Assembly (NCBI RefSeq): GCF_040409795.1
Contig: NZ_CP099571.1
Coordinates: 1,612,001 to 1,676,000 of the forward strand
Length of the DNA stretch: 64,000 bases
Origin: Polynucleobacter sp. MWH-UH19D
Lineage (GTDB): Bacteria > Pseudomonadota > Gammaproteobacteria > Burkholderiales > Burkholderiaceae
Reading direction: 5' to 3'
Below the pieces are notes generated by a model. The model saw nothing but the letters and a program-made list of their open reading frames with translations, was not told where the DNA came from and searched no databases. Position 1 is the stretch's first letter, and every line of letters begins with the position of its first letter. Position numbers and translations under genes: made by a program. Below, piece after piece: positions 17,612-27,853 of the stretch.

Positions 17612-18844
17612 TTATTTCTTAGTACGCTTACGTTTTGCAGTCTCAGCAATACGCATACGCAGCGCATTGAGTTTGATGAAGCCGCCAGCATCAGCTTGGT
17701 TATAAGCACCACCGTCATCATCAAAGGTTGCGATAGTTTGATCAAACAAAGTATTGGCTGAGTCGCGTGAAATCACAGACACAGAACCCTTGTAGAGTTT
17801 CAAACGCACTACGCCGTTTACCATCTGTTGTGTATGGTCAATTAAAGTTTGCAAAGCAATGCGCTCTGGAGACCACCACAAGCCGTTATAGATCAGACTT
17901 GCATAACGCGGCATGAGATCATCTTTTAAGTGTGCTACTTCACGATCTAGCGTAATACTCTCAATGCCACGATGGGCTTTGAGCAAAATTGTGCCGCCAG
18001 GAGTTTCATAACAGCCACGGCTCTTCATGCCGACAAAACGGTTTTCTACTAAATCGAGACGACCGATACCATGCTTACCGCCTAGGCGATTCAGTTCAGC
18101 CAATAATTCATGTGGCTTATATGCCTTGCCGTTAATCGCAACCGGATCACCGGATTTAAATTCAATTTCAATAATTTCAGGGGCATCTGGAGCCTTTTCA
18201 GGAGAAACAGTCCAGCGCCACATGGATTCTTCAGCCTCAGCATTTGGATCTTCTAAGTGACGACCTTCATAACTGATGTGCAATAAGTTGGCATCCATGG
18301 AATATGGCGAGCCACCTTGCTTATGCTTCATCTCTACTGGAATGCCATGCTTTTCGGCGTAGGCCATCAACTTCTCGCGAGAAAGAAGATCCCACTCACG
18401 CCATGGAGCAATAACTTTAATTCCTGGCTCAAGCGCGTAGTAGCCTAATTCAAAGCGAACCTGATCATTACCCTTGCCGGTAGCACCATGAGATACAGAG
18501 TCCGCGCCAGTTAAGCGCGCAATTTCAATTTGACGCTTTGCAATTAATGGGCGAGCGATCGAAGTGCCGAGTAAATATTCGCCCTCATAAATCGTATTGG
18601 CACGAAACATGGGGAATACAAAGTCCCGTACAAACTCTTCACGCAAGTCATCGATAAAGATATTTTCTGGCTTGATGCCAAATTGGAGTGCTTTAGCACG
18701 AGCAGGCTCTAACTCTTCACCCTGACCCAAATCAGCAGTGAAAGTAACGATTTCACAACCATAAGTATCTTGAAGCCACTTCAAGATCACACTCGTGTCG
18801 AGTCCACCTGAATAGGCTAGTACGGCTTTTTTAATATCAGACAT
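17612..18844 (-). CDS. argG: Argininosuccinate synthase
   Basis: ATP-dependent joining of citrulline and aspartate, the next-to-last step of arginine synthesis. 410 residues. The N-terminal PP-loop is [15 protein letters not shown]; later blocks are [13 protein letters not shown] and [20 protein letters not shown]. The C-terminus ends in a basic tail ([10 protein letters not shown]). It follows argF by 36 bases and precedes ppnP. Confidence 0.97.
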   Translation of the reverse strand: MSDIKKAVLAYSGGLDTSVILKWLQDTYGCEIVTFTADLGQGEELEPARAKALQFGIKPENIFIDDLREEFVRDFVFPMFRANTIYEGEYLLGTSIARPLIAKRQIEIARLTGADSVSHGATGKGNDQVRFELGYYALEPGIKVIAPWREWDLLSREKLMAYAEKHGIPVEMKHKQGGSPYSMDANLLHISYEGRHLEDPNAEAEESMWRWTVSPEKAPDAPEIIEIEFKSGDPVAINGKAYKPHELLAELNRLGGKHGIGRLDLVENRFVGMKSRGCYETPGGTILLKAHRGIESITLDREVAHLKDDLMPRYASLIYNGLWWSPERIALQTLIDHTQQMVNGVVRLKLYKGSVSVISRDSANTLFDQTIATFDDDGGAYNQADAGGFIKLNALRMRIAETAKRKRTKK

Positions 18845-18880
18845 GATTTCTTATTCAATAAAAATTAATAAACAAATGAC

Positions 18881-19861
18881 TTAATCTAAGCGACCACAGA
18901 GCAAATACTCCATCAAAGCTTTTTGAACATGCAAACGATTTTCCGCCTCTTCCCAGACGATACTTTGTGGACCATCCATCACACCCGCAGAAACTTCTTC
19001 GCCACGATGTGCAGGTAGGCAGTGCATAAATAAAGCGTCAGGCTTCGCGAGCGCCATCAACTCCTCATCAACCATCCAGTCTTTAAAAGCATGCATACGC
19101 GATGTATTCTCAGCCTCATAACCCATGCTAGTCCATACATCTGTGGTGACCAAATCGGCGCCTTTACATGCGTCCTTCGGATCTGCGCAAATAGTGAGGT
19201 GCTTAGCAGCATTACTGCTAAGGCGAGCAGGATCTAATTGATAACCCTCTGGCGCAGAAAAACGTAATTGGAAATCTAAGCACTCAGCGGCCTGAATCCA
19301 GGTATAGGCCATGTTATTGGCATCGCCTACCCACGCCACAGTCTTTCCTTGTATGGGTCCACGTGCTTCAACGTAAGTAAAAATATCCGCAAGCACTTGG
19401 CATGGGTGATATTCATTGGTCAGACCATTAATCACTGGCACACGAGAGTTCGCTGCGAAACGCTCGATGATTTCCTGTCCAAAGGTACGAATCATGATGA
19501 TGTCAGTCATTCTAGAAATGACCTGTGCAGCATCCTCTACAGGCTCGCCACGACCTAGCTGAGTATCGCGAGTATTGAGATAAACCGCATGACCACCCAG
19601 CTGATGTACACCCGCTTCAAAAGACAGCCGCGTACGGGTTGAATGCTTCTCAAAAATCATCGCCAAAGTACGATCATGCAAAGGGTGCCATGTCTCGTAA
19701 CTTTTAAATTTGGCCTTTAACCATGCCGATCTTTTCAGCAGATAGTCATACTCTTCACGAGTGAGGTCAGCAAACTGCAGGTAGTGCTTTACCTGACCAG
19801 GCACTTGGGGCTTTGCCAGAGATGTCATAGTTGAGCTTTCTACTAAAGTTTTGGCTTGCAT
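18881..19861 (-). CDS. argF: Ornithine carbamoyltransferase
   Basis: Makes citrulline from ornithine and carbamoyl phosphate. 326 residues. The carbamoyl phosphate loop is EKHSTRTRLSFEAG and the ornithine-side motif is FMHCLPAHRGEEV. VINGLTNEYHPCQVLAD is also conserved. The start at 19861 gives an 11-residue leader before MTSLAKPQ; the ATG at 19828 is an equally acceptable start since neither has a strong ribosome binding site. It heads argF-argG-ppnP and is divergent from the DUF3579 gene. Confidence 0.95.
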   Translation of the reverse strand: MQAKTLVESSTMTSLAKPQVPGQVKHYLQFADLTREEYDYLLKRSAWLKAKFKSYETWHPLHDRTLAMIFEKHSTRTRLSFEAGVHQLGGHAVYLNTRDTQLGRGEPVEDAAQVISRMTDIIMIRTFGQEIIERFAANSRVPVINGLTNEYHPCQVLADIFTYVEARGPIQGKTVAWVGDANNMAYTWIQAAECLDFQLRFSAPEGYQLDPARLSSNAAKHLTICADPKDACKGADLVTTDVWTSMGYEAENTSRMHAFKDWMVDEELMALAKPDALFMHCLPAHRGEEVSAGVMDGPQSIVWEEAENRLHVQKALMEYLLCGRLD

Positions 19862-19975
19862 TTTTTCTTAAATCAATCAACTGCACGAAAATAGAACATA
19901 AAGCCATCTTATGGCCACCTCAGGCTGTTAAGCTAGAGGGCTTAGTACTACTCCTTCAAATATCCAAACGTCAAC

Positions 19976-20290
19976 TTGAACCACAAAACGCTTTTCATTC
20001 AAGGCATTACAACCTCTGGTAAACCATTTAGGCCCAGCGATTGGGCGGAGCGTCTTTGCGGGGTTATGGCTACTTTTCGCCCTCCAGGTGACTCTGGAGA
20101 CCCTCGCTTCACTTATTCGCCCTACGTCAGACCAGTACTGATTGCAAAAGTGAAATGCGTTGTTATTGATACCAGACTGGGTGACCTCGACCCCAGAGCG
20201 TTGGACTTTGTCATGAACTTTGCCAAAGACAACAATCTACCGATCGAAGAGGCTTGCGAATTCAATCCAGCATCGCCTCCCCAGCCTTAA
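19976..20290 (+). CDS. DUF3579 family protein
   Basis: 104 residues. The sequence FIQGITTSGKPFRPSDWAER, then RFTYSPYVRPVLIAKVKCVV and DPRALDFVMNFAKDNNLPIEE matches DUF3579, a small family of betaproteobacteria with no assigned function. The only in-frame start after the upstream stop codon is TTG at 19976, with no clear ribosome binding site. It is divergent from argF, as often seen in Burkholderiales, and converges on rpsT across a terminator hairpin. Confidence 0.85.
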   Translation: MNHKTLFIQGITTSGKPFRPSDWAERLCGVMATFRPPGDSGDPRFTYSPYVRPVLIAKVKCVVIDTRLGDLDPRALDFVMNFAKDNNLPIEEACEFNPASPPQP

Positions 20291-20292
20291 AA

Positions 20293-20325
20293 ACAAAAAC
20301 CCGCTCTGATGAGGAGCGGGCTTAG
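20293..20325. terminator. Terminator of rpsT, possibly also of the DUF3579 gene
   Basis: Stem CCCGCTC/GAGCGGG with a 7-base loop. On the minus strand it is followed by a T-rich run, which fits rpsT. On the plus strand the T-run is poor. Confidence 0.85.
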
Positions 20326-20364
20326 GTCGAAGTATGCTTCGACCAGCCTAAAACAAAAACTAAA

Positions 20365-20631
20365 TTACGCTGCCATCGCCTTAATCGCTGCAGACAAACG
20401 TGACTTTTGACGTGCCGCAGTATTTTTGTGAGCAATCTTTTTATCAGCAATCTTGTCGATGGTTGATTGAGTTGCTGCGAATACTTTTGCAGCAGCAGCT
20501 TTATCGCCAGATTCAATTGCTTTACGCACTGCCTTAATGGAAGTACGGAGCTTTGAACGCAAGCTGGAATTGTGCTCGTTCTGTTTTACTGCCTGGCGTG
20601 CGCGCTTACGCGCTTGTGCTGTATTGGCCAT
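20365..20631 (-). CDS. rpsT: 30S ribosomal protein S20
   Basis: 88-residue highly basic protein beginning [20 protein letters not shown], with the alanine- and lysine-rich helices of S20 and the [20 protein letters not shown] ending. It is a single gene, divergent from murJ. The 151-base gap between them contains TATAGA (minus) and TATAAA (plus) around 20646-20653, but no promoter there is convincing enough to assign. Confidence 0.97.
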   Translation of the reverse strand: MANTAQARKRARQAVKQNEHNSSLRSKLRTSIKAVRKAIESGDKAAAAKVFAATQSTIDKIADKKIAHKNTAARQKSRLSAAIKAMAA

Positions 20632-20782
20632 CTTTAAACCTTGCCTCTATAAATTGCTAAATACGATTAGTTAAATATCTTGCGACCCTGCTAAATTTGT
20701 AAGCAAGCTCGCCAAAACCCAAGATTTTACCTGAAAGGGGCAAAAAAGCCCAGTCAAACCATAAATAGGGGAAAATCGGCTC

Positions 20783-22336
20783 ATGAACCTGCTTTCTGCC
20801 GCTGCCAAGGTCAGTTCCCTCACCATGCTATCCCGCATTACGGGATTGCTACGGGAAACGCTCATTGCACGTAGTTTCGGGGCTTCAGAGTGGACGGATG
20901 CCTTTAACGTCGCCTTTAGGTTGCCCAACCTGCTACGGAGACTATTCGCGGAAGGGGCCTTTTCCCAGGCTTTTGTGCCCATTTTGGGAGAAATTTCCAC
21001 AAATGAGGACCAAAACAAGGCCAAAATCCTCATCAATGCCGTTGCCACCCTACTATTTTGGGCTTTATTACTGACGGTATTGGCGGGGGTCATTGGTGCC
21101 CCTTTATTGATTTTGGTGATCGCCACCGGCTTTAGTGGTAGCCCAGCCTACGATGCTAGCGTTGTCATGACGCGGATCATGTTCCCTTACATTGGACTCA
21201 TTTCCATGGTCTCATTGTCAGCTGGAATCTTGAACACCTACCAACGCTTTGCGATCCCAGCGTTTACACCTGTTCTCTTAAATCTTGCACTAATCGGTAG
21301 CGCCATTTTTTTAGCGCCCCATTTAGATCAGCCTATTTACGCCCTCAGTCTTGGAGTGCTTATTGGCGGCGTATTGCAGTTAGCTATTCAAGTGCCATCA
21401 CTTTTACGTTTGGGTCTGTTGCCGCGTATTGGCTTACTACCAAAAGCAATAAAAGCCGCCTTGAGCAATCACGACGCGAGACGCGTTATGAAACTGATGG
21501 GTCCTGCAGTATTCGCGGTATCCGTTGCGCAAATATCTCTCATCATTAACACCAACATTGCCTCCCGCTTACAAGCTGGAAGTGTGTCATGGCTTTCCTA
21601 TGCAGATCGTTTGATGGAATTTCCAACCGCTCTGCTTGGCGTTGCACTTGGTACGGTGCTGTTACCCAGCTTGAGTAAAGCAAATGCTAAAAATGATTTG
21701 GTGCATGCGGGTGAGTTATTAATTTGGGGCTTACAGCTCACTTTCTTGTTAGCTGCACCTTCTGCCATTGCGCTGTTTATTTTTGGCGAGCCTTTAGCAG
21801 CCGTCTTGTATCACTACGGAAAATTCAGCGCACTGGACGTCCTTATGACACAGCGCGCATTAGCCGCATACGGCGTTGGATTAATTGGTTTGATCTTGGT
21901 AAAAATTTTGGCGCCCGGTTTTTACTCACGGCAAGATATTCGTACGCCCGTCAAAATTGGCTTAGTTGTTCTCATTGCCACCCAGCTAGCAAACCTCGTC
22001 TTTGTTCCTTGGCTTGGTCATGCAGGACTGGCTTTGTCTGTTGGCACCGGCGCCTGCCTGAATGCAGCTCTACTATGGATAGGCCTAAGCAAGCGGGGTG
22101 CGCTTCCTAACGCTGCATGGCTTAAGTACCTAGGGCAACTTTTGCTTGCATTAATCCCGTTTTCAGCGGTGCTCTTTTACGCCGCCTCCACGCATAACTG
22201 GATCGCACTTCAAGCCGAACCCTGGACTCGTATTGGCCTATTAGCACTATGGTTAACGGCTGCGGCCTTGGTTTACTTTGTTTCTTTGGCTTTAGTAGGA
22301 ATTCGCTGGCAAAAATTCTTACGTCATGCAAAATAG
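20783..22336 (+). CDS. murJ: Lipid II flippase MurJ
   Basis: Inner-membrane MOP-family transporter that flips the peptidoglycan precursor lipid II. 517 residues and about 14 hydrophobic segments. The N-terminus MNLLSAAAKVSSLTMLSRIT continues into GLLRETLIARSFGAS and FRLPNLLRRLFAEGAFSQAF, the signature of MurJ. An RMFPYIGL-like block (RIMFPYIGLISMVS) follows. The gene is divergent from rpsT, which is the common arrangement in proteobacteria. The next gene starts 5 bases after its stop. Confidence 0.96.
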   Translation: MNLLSAAAKVSSLTMLSRITGLLRETLIARSFGASEWTDAFNVAFRLPNLLRRLFAEGAFSQAFVPILGEISTNEDQNKAKILINAVATLLFWALLLTVLAGVIGAPLLILVIATGFSGSPAYDASVVMTRIMFPYIGLISMVSLSAGILNTYQRFAIPAFTPVLLNLALIGSAIFLAPHLDQPIYALSLGVLIGGVLQLAIQVPSLLRLGLLPRIGLLPKAIKAALSNHDARRVMKLMGPAVFAVSVAQISLIINTNIASRLQAGSVSWLSYADRLMEFPTALLGVALGTVLLPSLSKANAKNDLVHAGELLIWGLQLTFLLAAPSAIALFIFGEPLAAVLYHYGKFSALDVLMTQRALAAYGVGLIGLILVKILAPGFYSRQDIRTPVKIGLVVLIATQLANLVFVPWLGHAGLALSVGTGACLNAALLWIGLSKRGALPNAAWLKYLGQLLLALIPFSAVLFYAASTHNWIALQAEPWTRIGLLALWLTAAALVYFVSLALVGIRWQKFLRHAK

Positions 22337-22341
22337 GTAGT

Positions 22342-23184
22342 ATGCCAACACAACAGCTCGACTACTTCACTTCATTAGTTGCTGAAGATGAACACTTTCC
22401 GCTAACGGAAGCTACCATCGCAGTAGCGCAACACGCATACCCAGATCTTGATGTTCAAGGAGTACTTGATCAGCTTGATGAGCTAGGTAATAAATTAAAA
22501 GCACGCATTACACCGGATACATCACCAGTGCAGCGCTTGCAAATATTGAAGCACTTTTTTTATACCGATTTAGGGTTTGGCCCAAACCCAAATGATTTTT
22601 ATGCCCCTGAGAATTCTTACTTGCACTATGTGCTTGAAAATCGTCGTGGTATACCCATCTCTCTAGCCATTCTGATGATGGAATTAGGACAGCAAATTGG
22701 TTTAAAGATTCGCGGTGTTTCATTTCCAAATCACTTTATGATGCGCATCTCCTTGCAGCAAGGCGAAGTGATTATGGATCCCCTCACTGGTGAATCACTC
22801 TCTAAAAACCAGTTACAAGAAATGCTGGATCCCTACCTCGATGCCAAAGGCTATCGAGGCGAGCTCAGTCTTCCTTTGAACGTCTTCTTGCGAGCCTCCA
22901 GCTCGAGAGAAATCCTCTCCCGATTTCTTAGAAACCTCAAAATGATCTACTCAGAACATGAGCGGTGGGAGCGCCTGCTAGGCATCCAAGAACGTCTCGT
23001 GATTTTGTTGCCTGATTCCATTGAAGAAGTTCGAGATCGCGGCCTGATCTTTGCGCAGCTGGAATATTTGCGGCCCGCCTTAGCAGATATGCATCGCTAT
23101 CTAAGCGAGGCTCCAGAGGCAGAGGATGCTAGCGATATTCGCGAGCATATCGCAACATTAGAAAGCCAAACAAAACTGCATTAA
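22342..23184 (+). CDS. SirB1 family protein (transglutaminase-like, TPR tail)
   Basis: 280 residues. The N-terminal transglutaminase-like region shows YFTSLVAEDEHFPLTEATIA and FGPNPNDFYAPENSYLHYVL, then NRRGIPISLAILMMELGQQI and FPNHFMMRI. The C-terminal helices (from about 215) look like TPR repeats. SirB1 proteins usually lack a proven enzymatic activity. The start at 22342 follows murJ by 5 bases with GGTAGT upstream, so they form an operon. A longer in-frame version that begins inside murJ was dropped. Confidence 0.88.
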   Translation: MPTQQLDYFTSLVAEDEHFPLTEATIAVAQHAYPDLDVQGVLDQLDELGNKLKARITPDTSPVQRLQILKHFFYTDLGFGPNPNDFYAPENSYLHYVLENRRGIPISLAILMMELGQQIGLKIRGVSFPNHFMMRISLQQGEVIMDPLTGESLSKNQLQEMLDPYLDAKGYRGELSLPLNVFLRASSSREILSRFLRNLKMIYSEHERWERLLGIQERLVILLPDSIEEVRDRGLIFAQLEYLRPALADMHRYLSEAPEAEDASDIREHIATLESQTKLH

Positions 23185-23229
23185 GCAATCTTCATTAAGA
23201 AATCTGAGAGACAACTTAAACTTGTCTGC

Positions 23230-23877
23230 TTAGTTTTTCTTGCGTTGAATAAGTTTATATAGCGCAGCCAAGAACACAGGTATTGCAGCTGCACCTATGC
23301 CGACTAAAACAATGACGTTAAGGTTTTGCCGAATAAACGGAATGTTGCCAAAGAAATATCCAGCAATCACCAAGCTGAAAATCCAAAGAGCGGCGCCCGC
23401 TATATTAAACAATTGAAAACGAGAAAAATTCATCTCTGATACACCGGCGACAAACGGCGCGAATGTACGAATGATTGGAAGAAAGCGCGCAAGAATAATA
23501 GTTTTACCACCATGCTTTTCATAGAACGCATGGGTCTTCAATAGAGCGCCTTGATCAATCCAACGAGATTGACTACTAAATACTTTTTTACCAATCCATC
23601 GACCAATGAAATAGTTCACCGTATTGCCTGAAACTGCGGCAATTAATAAACCAATACACAAAGTCCAAAGATTAAATTGCTCAGTTGCGCAATAAGCACC
23701 TGCGATAAAGAGCAAAGAATCGCCAGGCAAGAATGGGGCAATCACTAAACCCGTTTCCGCAAATACGATGGCAAAAAGTAATCCATATGCCCATGGACCA
23801 TATTGAGAAATCACCACATCTAAATGGCGATCAATGTGGAGCAATAAATCACTCAACTGCAAAAGGGCATCAATCAA
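23230..23877 (-). CDS. DedA family membrane protein
   Basis: 215-residue inner-membrane protein of the DedA/VTT family, linked to lipid carrier or phospholipid recycling. The typical order is seen: GLLFAIVFAETGLVIAPFLP, PGDSLLFIAGAYCA, then GNTVNYFIGRWIGKKVF, and FLPIIRTFAPFVAGVSEMNF. About five hydrophobic segments and a basic end. I chose the TTG at 23877 (product begins MIDALLQLSDLL) because GGAG stands 6 bases before it. Longer versions would run into miaA. TATAAG on the minus strand at 23925-23920 could be its -10. Confidence 0.88.
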   Translation of the reverse strand: MIDALLQLSDLLLHIDRHLDVVISQYGPWAYGLLFAIVFAETGLVIAPFLPGDSLLFIAGAYCATEQFNLWTLCIGLLIAAVSGNTVNYFIGRWIGKKVFSSQSRWIDQGALLKTHAFYEKHGGKTIILARFLPIIRTFAPFVAGVSEMNFSRFQLFNIAGAALWIFSLVIAGYFFGNIPFIRQNLNVIVLVGIGAAAIPVFLAALYKLIQRKKN

Positions 23878-23897
23878 CTTGCTCTCCAAAAATAGGT

Positions 23898-23927
23898 TTG
23901 ATGGGCATCTTAACAGGCTCTTATAAT
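23898..23927. promoter_or_regulatory. Candidate miaA promoter, -10 shared with dedA
   Basis: On the plus strand TTGATG (23898-23903), an 18-base spacer and a perfect TATAAT (23922-23927) are followed by only 5 bases before the miaA ATG. The same block CTTATAAT reads TATAAG on the minus strand (23925-23920), which would give dedA a leader of about 36 bases. Confidence 0.6.
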
Positions 23928-23932
23928 GCCTT

Positions 23933-24961
23933 ATGCAAACTGAACTACACATTCAGCCTATGCAGTCACTAGCAAACAACCCAATACTGTGTATTGTGGG
24001 GCCGACTGGTGCAGGCAAAACCCATCTCGCCATGTTGCTGGCGGAATATGCTAAATCTATTGGCCAGACTGTAGAGCTAATCAGCATGGATTCTGCGCTA
24101 GTCTATCGCGGCTTAGATATTGGCAGCGCGAAACCTACTAAAGCAGAACAGGCAACCGTCACCCATCATCTGATAGATATTCTTGAACCAACTGAAGTCT
24201 ACTCAGCAGCACGCTTTGCGAAAGATGCAAAGCAACTATGCACAGAAATTGTTGGCAGAGGAAATATCCCCGTGATTGTCGGGGGCACCATGCTCTACTG
24301 GAGAGCATGGGCATATGGGTTATCGTCATTGCCAACCGCAAACCCCGAGATCCGACAGCGATTAGATGATGAGGGTAAGCGTATTGGTTGGCCAGCGATG
24401 CATGCCAAACTCGCTGCGATCGATCCAGAAACTGCCATGCGTTTAGAGCCTAATGATTCACAACGAGTTCAACGCGCCCTTGAAGTTTATGAAATTACTG
24501 GCAAAGCAATGTCTAGCCTACTGGCAGAATCACCTAGCGAGGATGGCAGAGAGGGTTCTGATATTCCACAATGGATCAACTTGGTTTCACTAGAACCCAG
24601 TGATCGCAAGCAACTGCATCAAAATTTAGAAAAACGCTTTGATCAAATGCTAGCAGCAGGCTTTTTAGATGAAGTAAAGCGCTTGCGAAAAAATCCAGAC
24701 CTACATGAAGACTTACCTGCTATACGTTCAGTCGGTTATCGCCAAGCTTGGGAATTTCTGAATGGGGAAATTAATGCCGAGCAAATGCGCTACAAAGCAT
24801 TGGCAGCAACCAGACAATTAGGCAAGCGTCAACTCACTTGGCTCAGAGCCATCTCTGGGAGAAATACCTTTGACCCCTTCAACCCAACTGAGATGAAGGC
24901 GGCTCTGGACTATTGCAAAAAAAGTTTGAAGGCGCTTACTGAGATAAGCAATCTTAAATAA
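23933..24961 (+). CDS. miaA: tRNA dimethylallyltransferase
   Basis: Adds the dimethylallyl group to A37 of tRNAs that read UNN codons. It uses DMAPP, which the ispH product of this window also helps make. 342 residues. Walker A is [14 protein letters not shown] and the catalytic Asp is in [19 protein letters not shown]. The core [13 protein letters not shown] and the late [12 protein letters not shown] are typical. The ATG at 23933 is consistent with a leaderless mRNA because TATAAT lies 5 bases upstream; an internal ATG at 23960 is an alternative. Its last 8 bases overlap the purM end on the other strand. Confidence 0.96.
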   Translation: MQTELHIQPMQSLANNPILCIVGPTGAGKTHLAMLLAEYAKSIGQTVELISMDSALVYRGLDIGSAKPTKAEQATVTHHLIDILEPTEVYSAARFAKDAKQLCTEIVGRGNIPVIVGGTMLYWRAWAYGLSSLPTANPEIRQRLDDEGKRIGWPAMHAKLAAIDPETAMRLEPNDSQRVQRALEVYEITGKAMSSLLAESPSEDGREGSDIPQWINLVSLEPSDRKQLHQNLEKRFDQMLAAGFLDEVKRLRKNPDLHEDLPAIRSVGYRQAWEFLNGEINAEQMRYKALAATRQLGKRQLTWLRAISGRNTFDPFNPTEMKAALDYCKKSLKALTEISNLK

Positions 24962-26006
24962 CGATGGTTTGAGGAGCATCTTTTGGACGCTCTACCACTT
25001 CACCAACAACCCATGCCTTTAGACCTTGTGCAGTAAGTGATTTGATCGCTGCATCAGCCTGAGCTGGCGACACAATTACCACCATGCCAATACCGCAGTT
25101 AAACACTCGCACCATTTCTGTATCGGCAACCCCACCCTTCATCTGCAACCAACGAAAGAGTTCAGGCAACTGCCAGCTATCGCGATGCAAGACGGCTTGA
25201 GTATTCTCAGGCAATACGCGTGGTACGTTATCCACCAAACCACCACCAGTAATGTGAGCCATACCCTTCACATCGATTTCAGAAATCAACTTCAGGAGGG
25301 GCTTCACATAAATTTCTGTTGGAGCCATAACCACGTCACCTAATGAGCGACCACCCAAATCATCGCTTGGTTTTGCGCCCGCGCGTTCAATAATTTTTCG
25401 AACTAATGAGTAACCATTGGAATGTGCGCCGCTAGATCCAATTGCCAACACGACATCTCCAGGGACAATCGTGTTGCCCGTAATAATTTTGGATTTCTCA
25501 ACTGCACCGACAGCAAAACCTGCTAAGTCATATTCACCTGGAGGATACATTCCAGGCATCTCTGCAGTTTCACCGCCGATCAATGCACAACCTGATAATT
25601 CACAACCCTTAGCAATACCACCCACTACTGTTGCAGCAGTCTCCACAGACAGCTTGCCGCAAGCAAAATAATCCAAGAAAAATAATGGCTCAGCACCCTG
25701 GACCAAAATGTCATTCACGCTCATGGCCACCAAATCCTGACCAATGGTGCCGTGACGATTCCACTCAAAAGCCAAGCGAAGCTTTGTGCCCACTCCATCA
25801 GTACCTGATACCAAAACTGGCTCTTTATAGCGCTTTGGTACTTCAAAAAGAGCGCCAAAGCCGCCAATACCAGCCAAAACACCCTCTCGCATGGTTTTCT
25901 TGGCCAAGGGCTTAATGCGATCGACTAAATCATCCCCAGCATCAATATCAACGCCCGCATCGCGGTAAGAAAGGCCTTTTGAAGCAGAATTAGTAGAAGA
26001 AGTCAT
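24954..26006 (-). CDS. purM: Phosphoribosylformylglycinamidine cyclo-ligase
   Basis: AIR synthetase of purine synthesis. 350 residues. [20 protein letters not shown] at the N-terminus is the usual start, followed by [24 protein letters not shown] and [20 protein letters not shown]. The start at 26006 ([18 protein letters not shown]) was chosen because everything further upstream in this frame is antisense to the next gene. It is divergent from the perM-like gene and convergent with miaA. Confidence 0.97.
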   Translation of the reverse strand: MTSSTNSASKGLSYRDAGVDIDAGDDLVDRIKPLAKKTMREGVLAGIGGFGALFEVPKRYKEPVLVSGTDGVGTKLRLAFEWNRHGTIGQDLVAMSVNDILVQGAEPLFFLDYFACGKLSVETAATVVGGIAKGCELSGCALIGGETAEMPGMYPPGEYDLAGFAVGAVEKSKIITGNTIVPGDVVLAIGSSGAHSNGYSLVRKIIERAGAKPSDDLGGRSLGDVVMAPTEIYVKPLLKLISEIDVKGMAHITGGGLVDNVPRVLPENTQAVLHRDSWQLPELFRWLQMKGGVADTEMVRVFNCGIGMVVIVSPAQADAAIKSLTAQGLKAWVVGEVVERPKDAPQTIVI

Positions 26007-26047
26007 ATCTAGAGCAGGAATATTAGTAAAAAATGCGACTGGGTCAG

Positions 26048-26053
26048 TAGAAT
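26048..26053 (+). promoter_or_regulatory. Candidate -10 element of the perM-hda operon
   Basis: TAGAAT (5 of 6) would start transcription near 26060. This leaves a 20-base leader with AGAGGA 9 bases before the ATG at 26080. It supports that ATG over the TTG at 26056, which would lie upstream of the transcript. Confidence 0.4.
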
Positions 26054-26079
26054 CATTGAATTCTAGAGGATTACTCGTA

Positions 26080-27069
26080 ATGGCTGAAATTTTTACCCCA
26101 TTTTTGACCGCATTTATCTTGGCATACGCACTCAGACCGGTTTGCCTATGGCTTGAACAGCACCGCATCCCTCGCGGCCTCGCTGCTGGCCTAGCCGTCC
26201 TATTTGGGCTAGGTCTCATTTTTTCTATTCTTAGCCTATTTATTGGGCTGCTCAAATACGAAATTCCGCTCATTCGTGCTCAGATCCCTAGCTGGATCAG
26301 TAATACCCAAACTTGGCTTGGTCCAAAGCTAAATGACCTGCATATCAATTTTGACTGGGCCGCACTCAAAGTGGATGCTATTCAAAAAATCACAACGCAT
26401 ATCAATGAAAATGCAGACACCTTAATGAGCTCCATCCTCGATACCGTTCTATTGTCAGGAAGCTCAGTAATCGCAGGCTTTGTGAACGGAGTACTGATCA
26501 TCTTTGTAATGTTTTACTTATTAATTGACTGGACGCACTTCTTTGGCTTGCTACAAACCATTGTTCCAGTACGGGCGCAAAAAACCGTGCACCACCTTGC
26601 CATGCACACAGATGGCCTTCTATCTCAATACTTGCGTGGAATGTTGATGGTGGTCTCCATCATGGCGGCTTACTACAGCGCTGGCCTTGCTTTAATCGGC
26701 ATCAAGGGTGCTGTGGCGTTGGGCGTATTCACAGCCCTCATGATTGTCATTCCTTATATTGGCATTGCTTTAGGCCTAAGTCTTGCAATTGTTTCGGCAC
26801 TTTTACAGTTTGGCCCCAATACAGAAGCACTCGGAGTGCTCGTCCTTTTTGGTCTTGGGCAATTTATTGAGGGTTTCTTCCTTACCCCGCGACTAGTGGG
26901 CGAACGTATCGGATTACACCCTGTAGCCGTGTTGTTTGCGTTGCTTTTATTTGGAAAACTGTTCGGCTTCTTCGGCATTCTCTTGGCGCTACCGATCAGC
27001 GCAGTGAGCTTGGTATTGGTTAAATACCTTTGGACTGTTTATACACAAAGCACTTGGTACCAAAAGTAA
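26080..27069 (+). CDS. AI-2E family transporter (PerM-like)
   Basis: 329-residue inner-membrane protein. Typical family blocks are [18 protein letters not shown], the central [17 protein letters not shown], and the late [20 protein letters not shown] and [21 protein letters not shown]. The family contains autoinducer-2 exporters but most members transport something unknown. I prefer the ATG at 26080 with AGAGGA upstream; a TTG at 26056 would add 8 residues. Either way the first membrane segment is shorter than in most relatives. It leads the perM-hda-HAD-pcnB-folK-panB unit. Confidence 0.88.
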   Translation: MAEIFTPFLTAFILAYALRPVCLWLEQHRIPRGLAAGLAVLFGLGLIFSILSLFIGLLKYEIPLIRAQIPSWISNTQTWLGPKLNDLHINFDWAALKVDAIQKITTHINENADTLMSSILDTVLLSGSSVIAGFVNGVLIIFVMFYLLIDWTHFFGLLQTIVPVRAQKTVHHLAMHTDGLLSQYLRGMLMVVSIMAAYYSAGLALIGIKGAVALGVFTALMIVIPYIGIALGLSLAIVSALLQFGPNTEALGVLVLFGLGQFIEGFFLTPRLVGERIGLHPVAVLFALLLFGKLFGFFGILLALPISAVSLVLVKYLWTVYTQSTWYQK

Positions 27070-27079
27070 TTTCGCTGCA

Positions 27080-27835
27080 ATGAATACGTCTCCACTGCCA
27101 AAGCAGTTTGCTTTAGATATCAGCCACACTCCAAAAGCAAGTCTTGAAAATTATCTTCCTGGAAACGATCGCGCACTCATCTCAACCCTGCAAGCACTTT
27201 GTAACTCTTGGAAGCAAGACTTACCAGAGAAAATCAATAATCCGCTAAATCATCGTTGGCTTTATTGGTGGGGGCCTGAGGGATCTGGGCGCACACATTT
27301 ACTTCAAGCGATTGCTAACGCAGCAGAATTAGCTGGCCTTCACTCGTTTGCCTTATCACCTAATGAACCTATCACTTGGGTGCGACTCGAAGAGAAAATT
27401 TTAGCTTTAGCGCAAAACGATGAGGCCTCCATCATCACCGTCGATGATGTGAATTATTTAGATGACAGGCTGGTTGGCGCTCTTTTTCGTATTTTGAATT
27501 CAGTTCAAGCCAGCAAGAATATTCATATCTTTATGGCTGGCAATGCTGCGCCGGCTAACCTGGTACTACGCGAAGATTTACGAACACGCCTCGGGTGGGG
27601 ACTAGTCTTTCAGACTCGGCTCTTGAGTGATGATGAGAAAATACAAGCTTTAGAGCAAGCAGCCAAAGACCGTGGCTTGGTGCTATCACCGGAAGTAGTG
27701 CCATGGTTACTAAATCGCTTTTATCGTGACATGCCTAACTTGATGGCATTAATCGATGCTTTGGATGCTTACTCTTTGGAAACTAAACGTGCTGTAACCT
27801 TACCGCTGGTGCGCGAGCTCCTGCAACCCAAATAA
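27080..27835 (+). CDS. hda: DnaA regulatory inactivator Hda
   Basis: AAA+ DnaA-like protein that, with the DNA clamp, triggers ATP hydrolysis by DnaA and limits re-initiation. 251 residues. An N-terminal KQFALDI fits a clamp-binding motif. The Walker A variant is GPEGSGRTHLLQAIA and Walker B is ITVDDVNYLDD. There is no DnaA DNA-binding domain IV. It follows the transporter gene by 10 bases, the conserved Burkholderiales order. Confidence 0.93.
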   Translation: MNTSPLPKQFALDISHTPKASLENYLPGNDRALISTLQALCNSWKQDLPEKINNPLNHRWLYWWGPEGSGRTHLLQAIANAAELAGLHSFALSPNEPITWVRLEEKILALAQNDEASIITVDDVNYLDDRLVGALFRILNSVQASKNIHIFMAGNAAPANLVLREDLRTRLGWGLVFQTRLLSDDEKIQALEQAAKDRGLVLSPEVVPWLLNRFYRDMPNLMALIDALDAYSLETKRAVTLPLVRELLQPK

Positions 27836-27853
27836 TTTTTTGATATTTCACTA

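Noticed and set aside
20646-20653. Divergent -10-like block TCTATAAA between rpsT and murJ
   Set aside because: Fits the two-base-offset layout by sequence, but it lies 130 bases from murJ and the rpsT leader has a normal ribosome binding region, so it was not counted as a further case.
23878-23952. Longer DedA version reaching into miaA
   Set aside because: It would overlap the miaA start and lacks a ribosome binding site, while the TTG at 23877 has one.
26007-26273. Upstream extension of the purM reading frame
   Set aside because: It runs antisense into the perM-like gene; the known PurM N-terminus begins at 26006.
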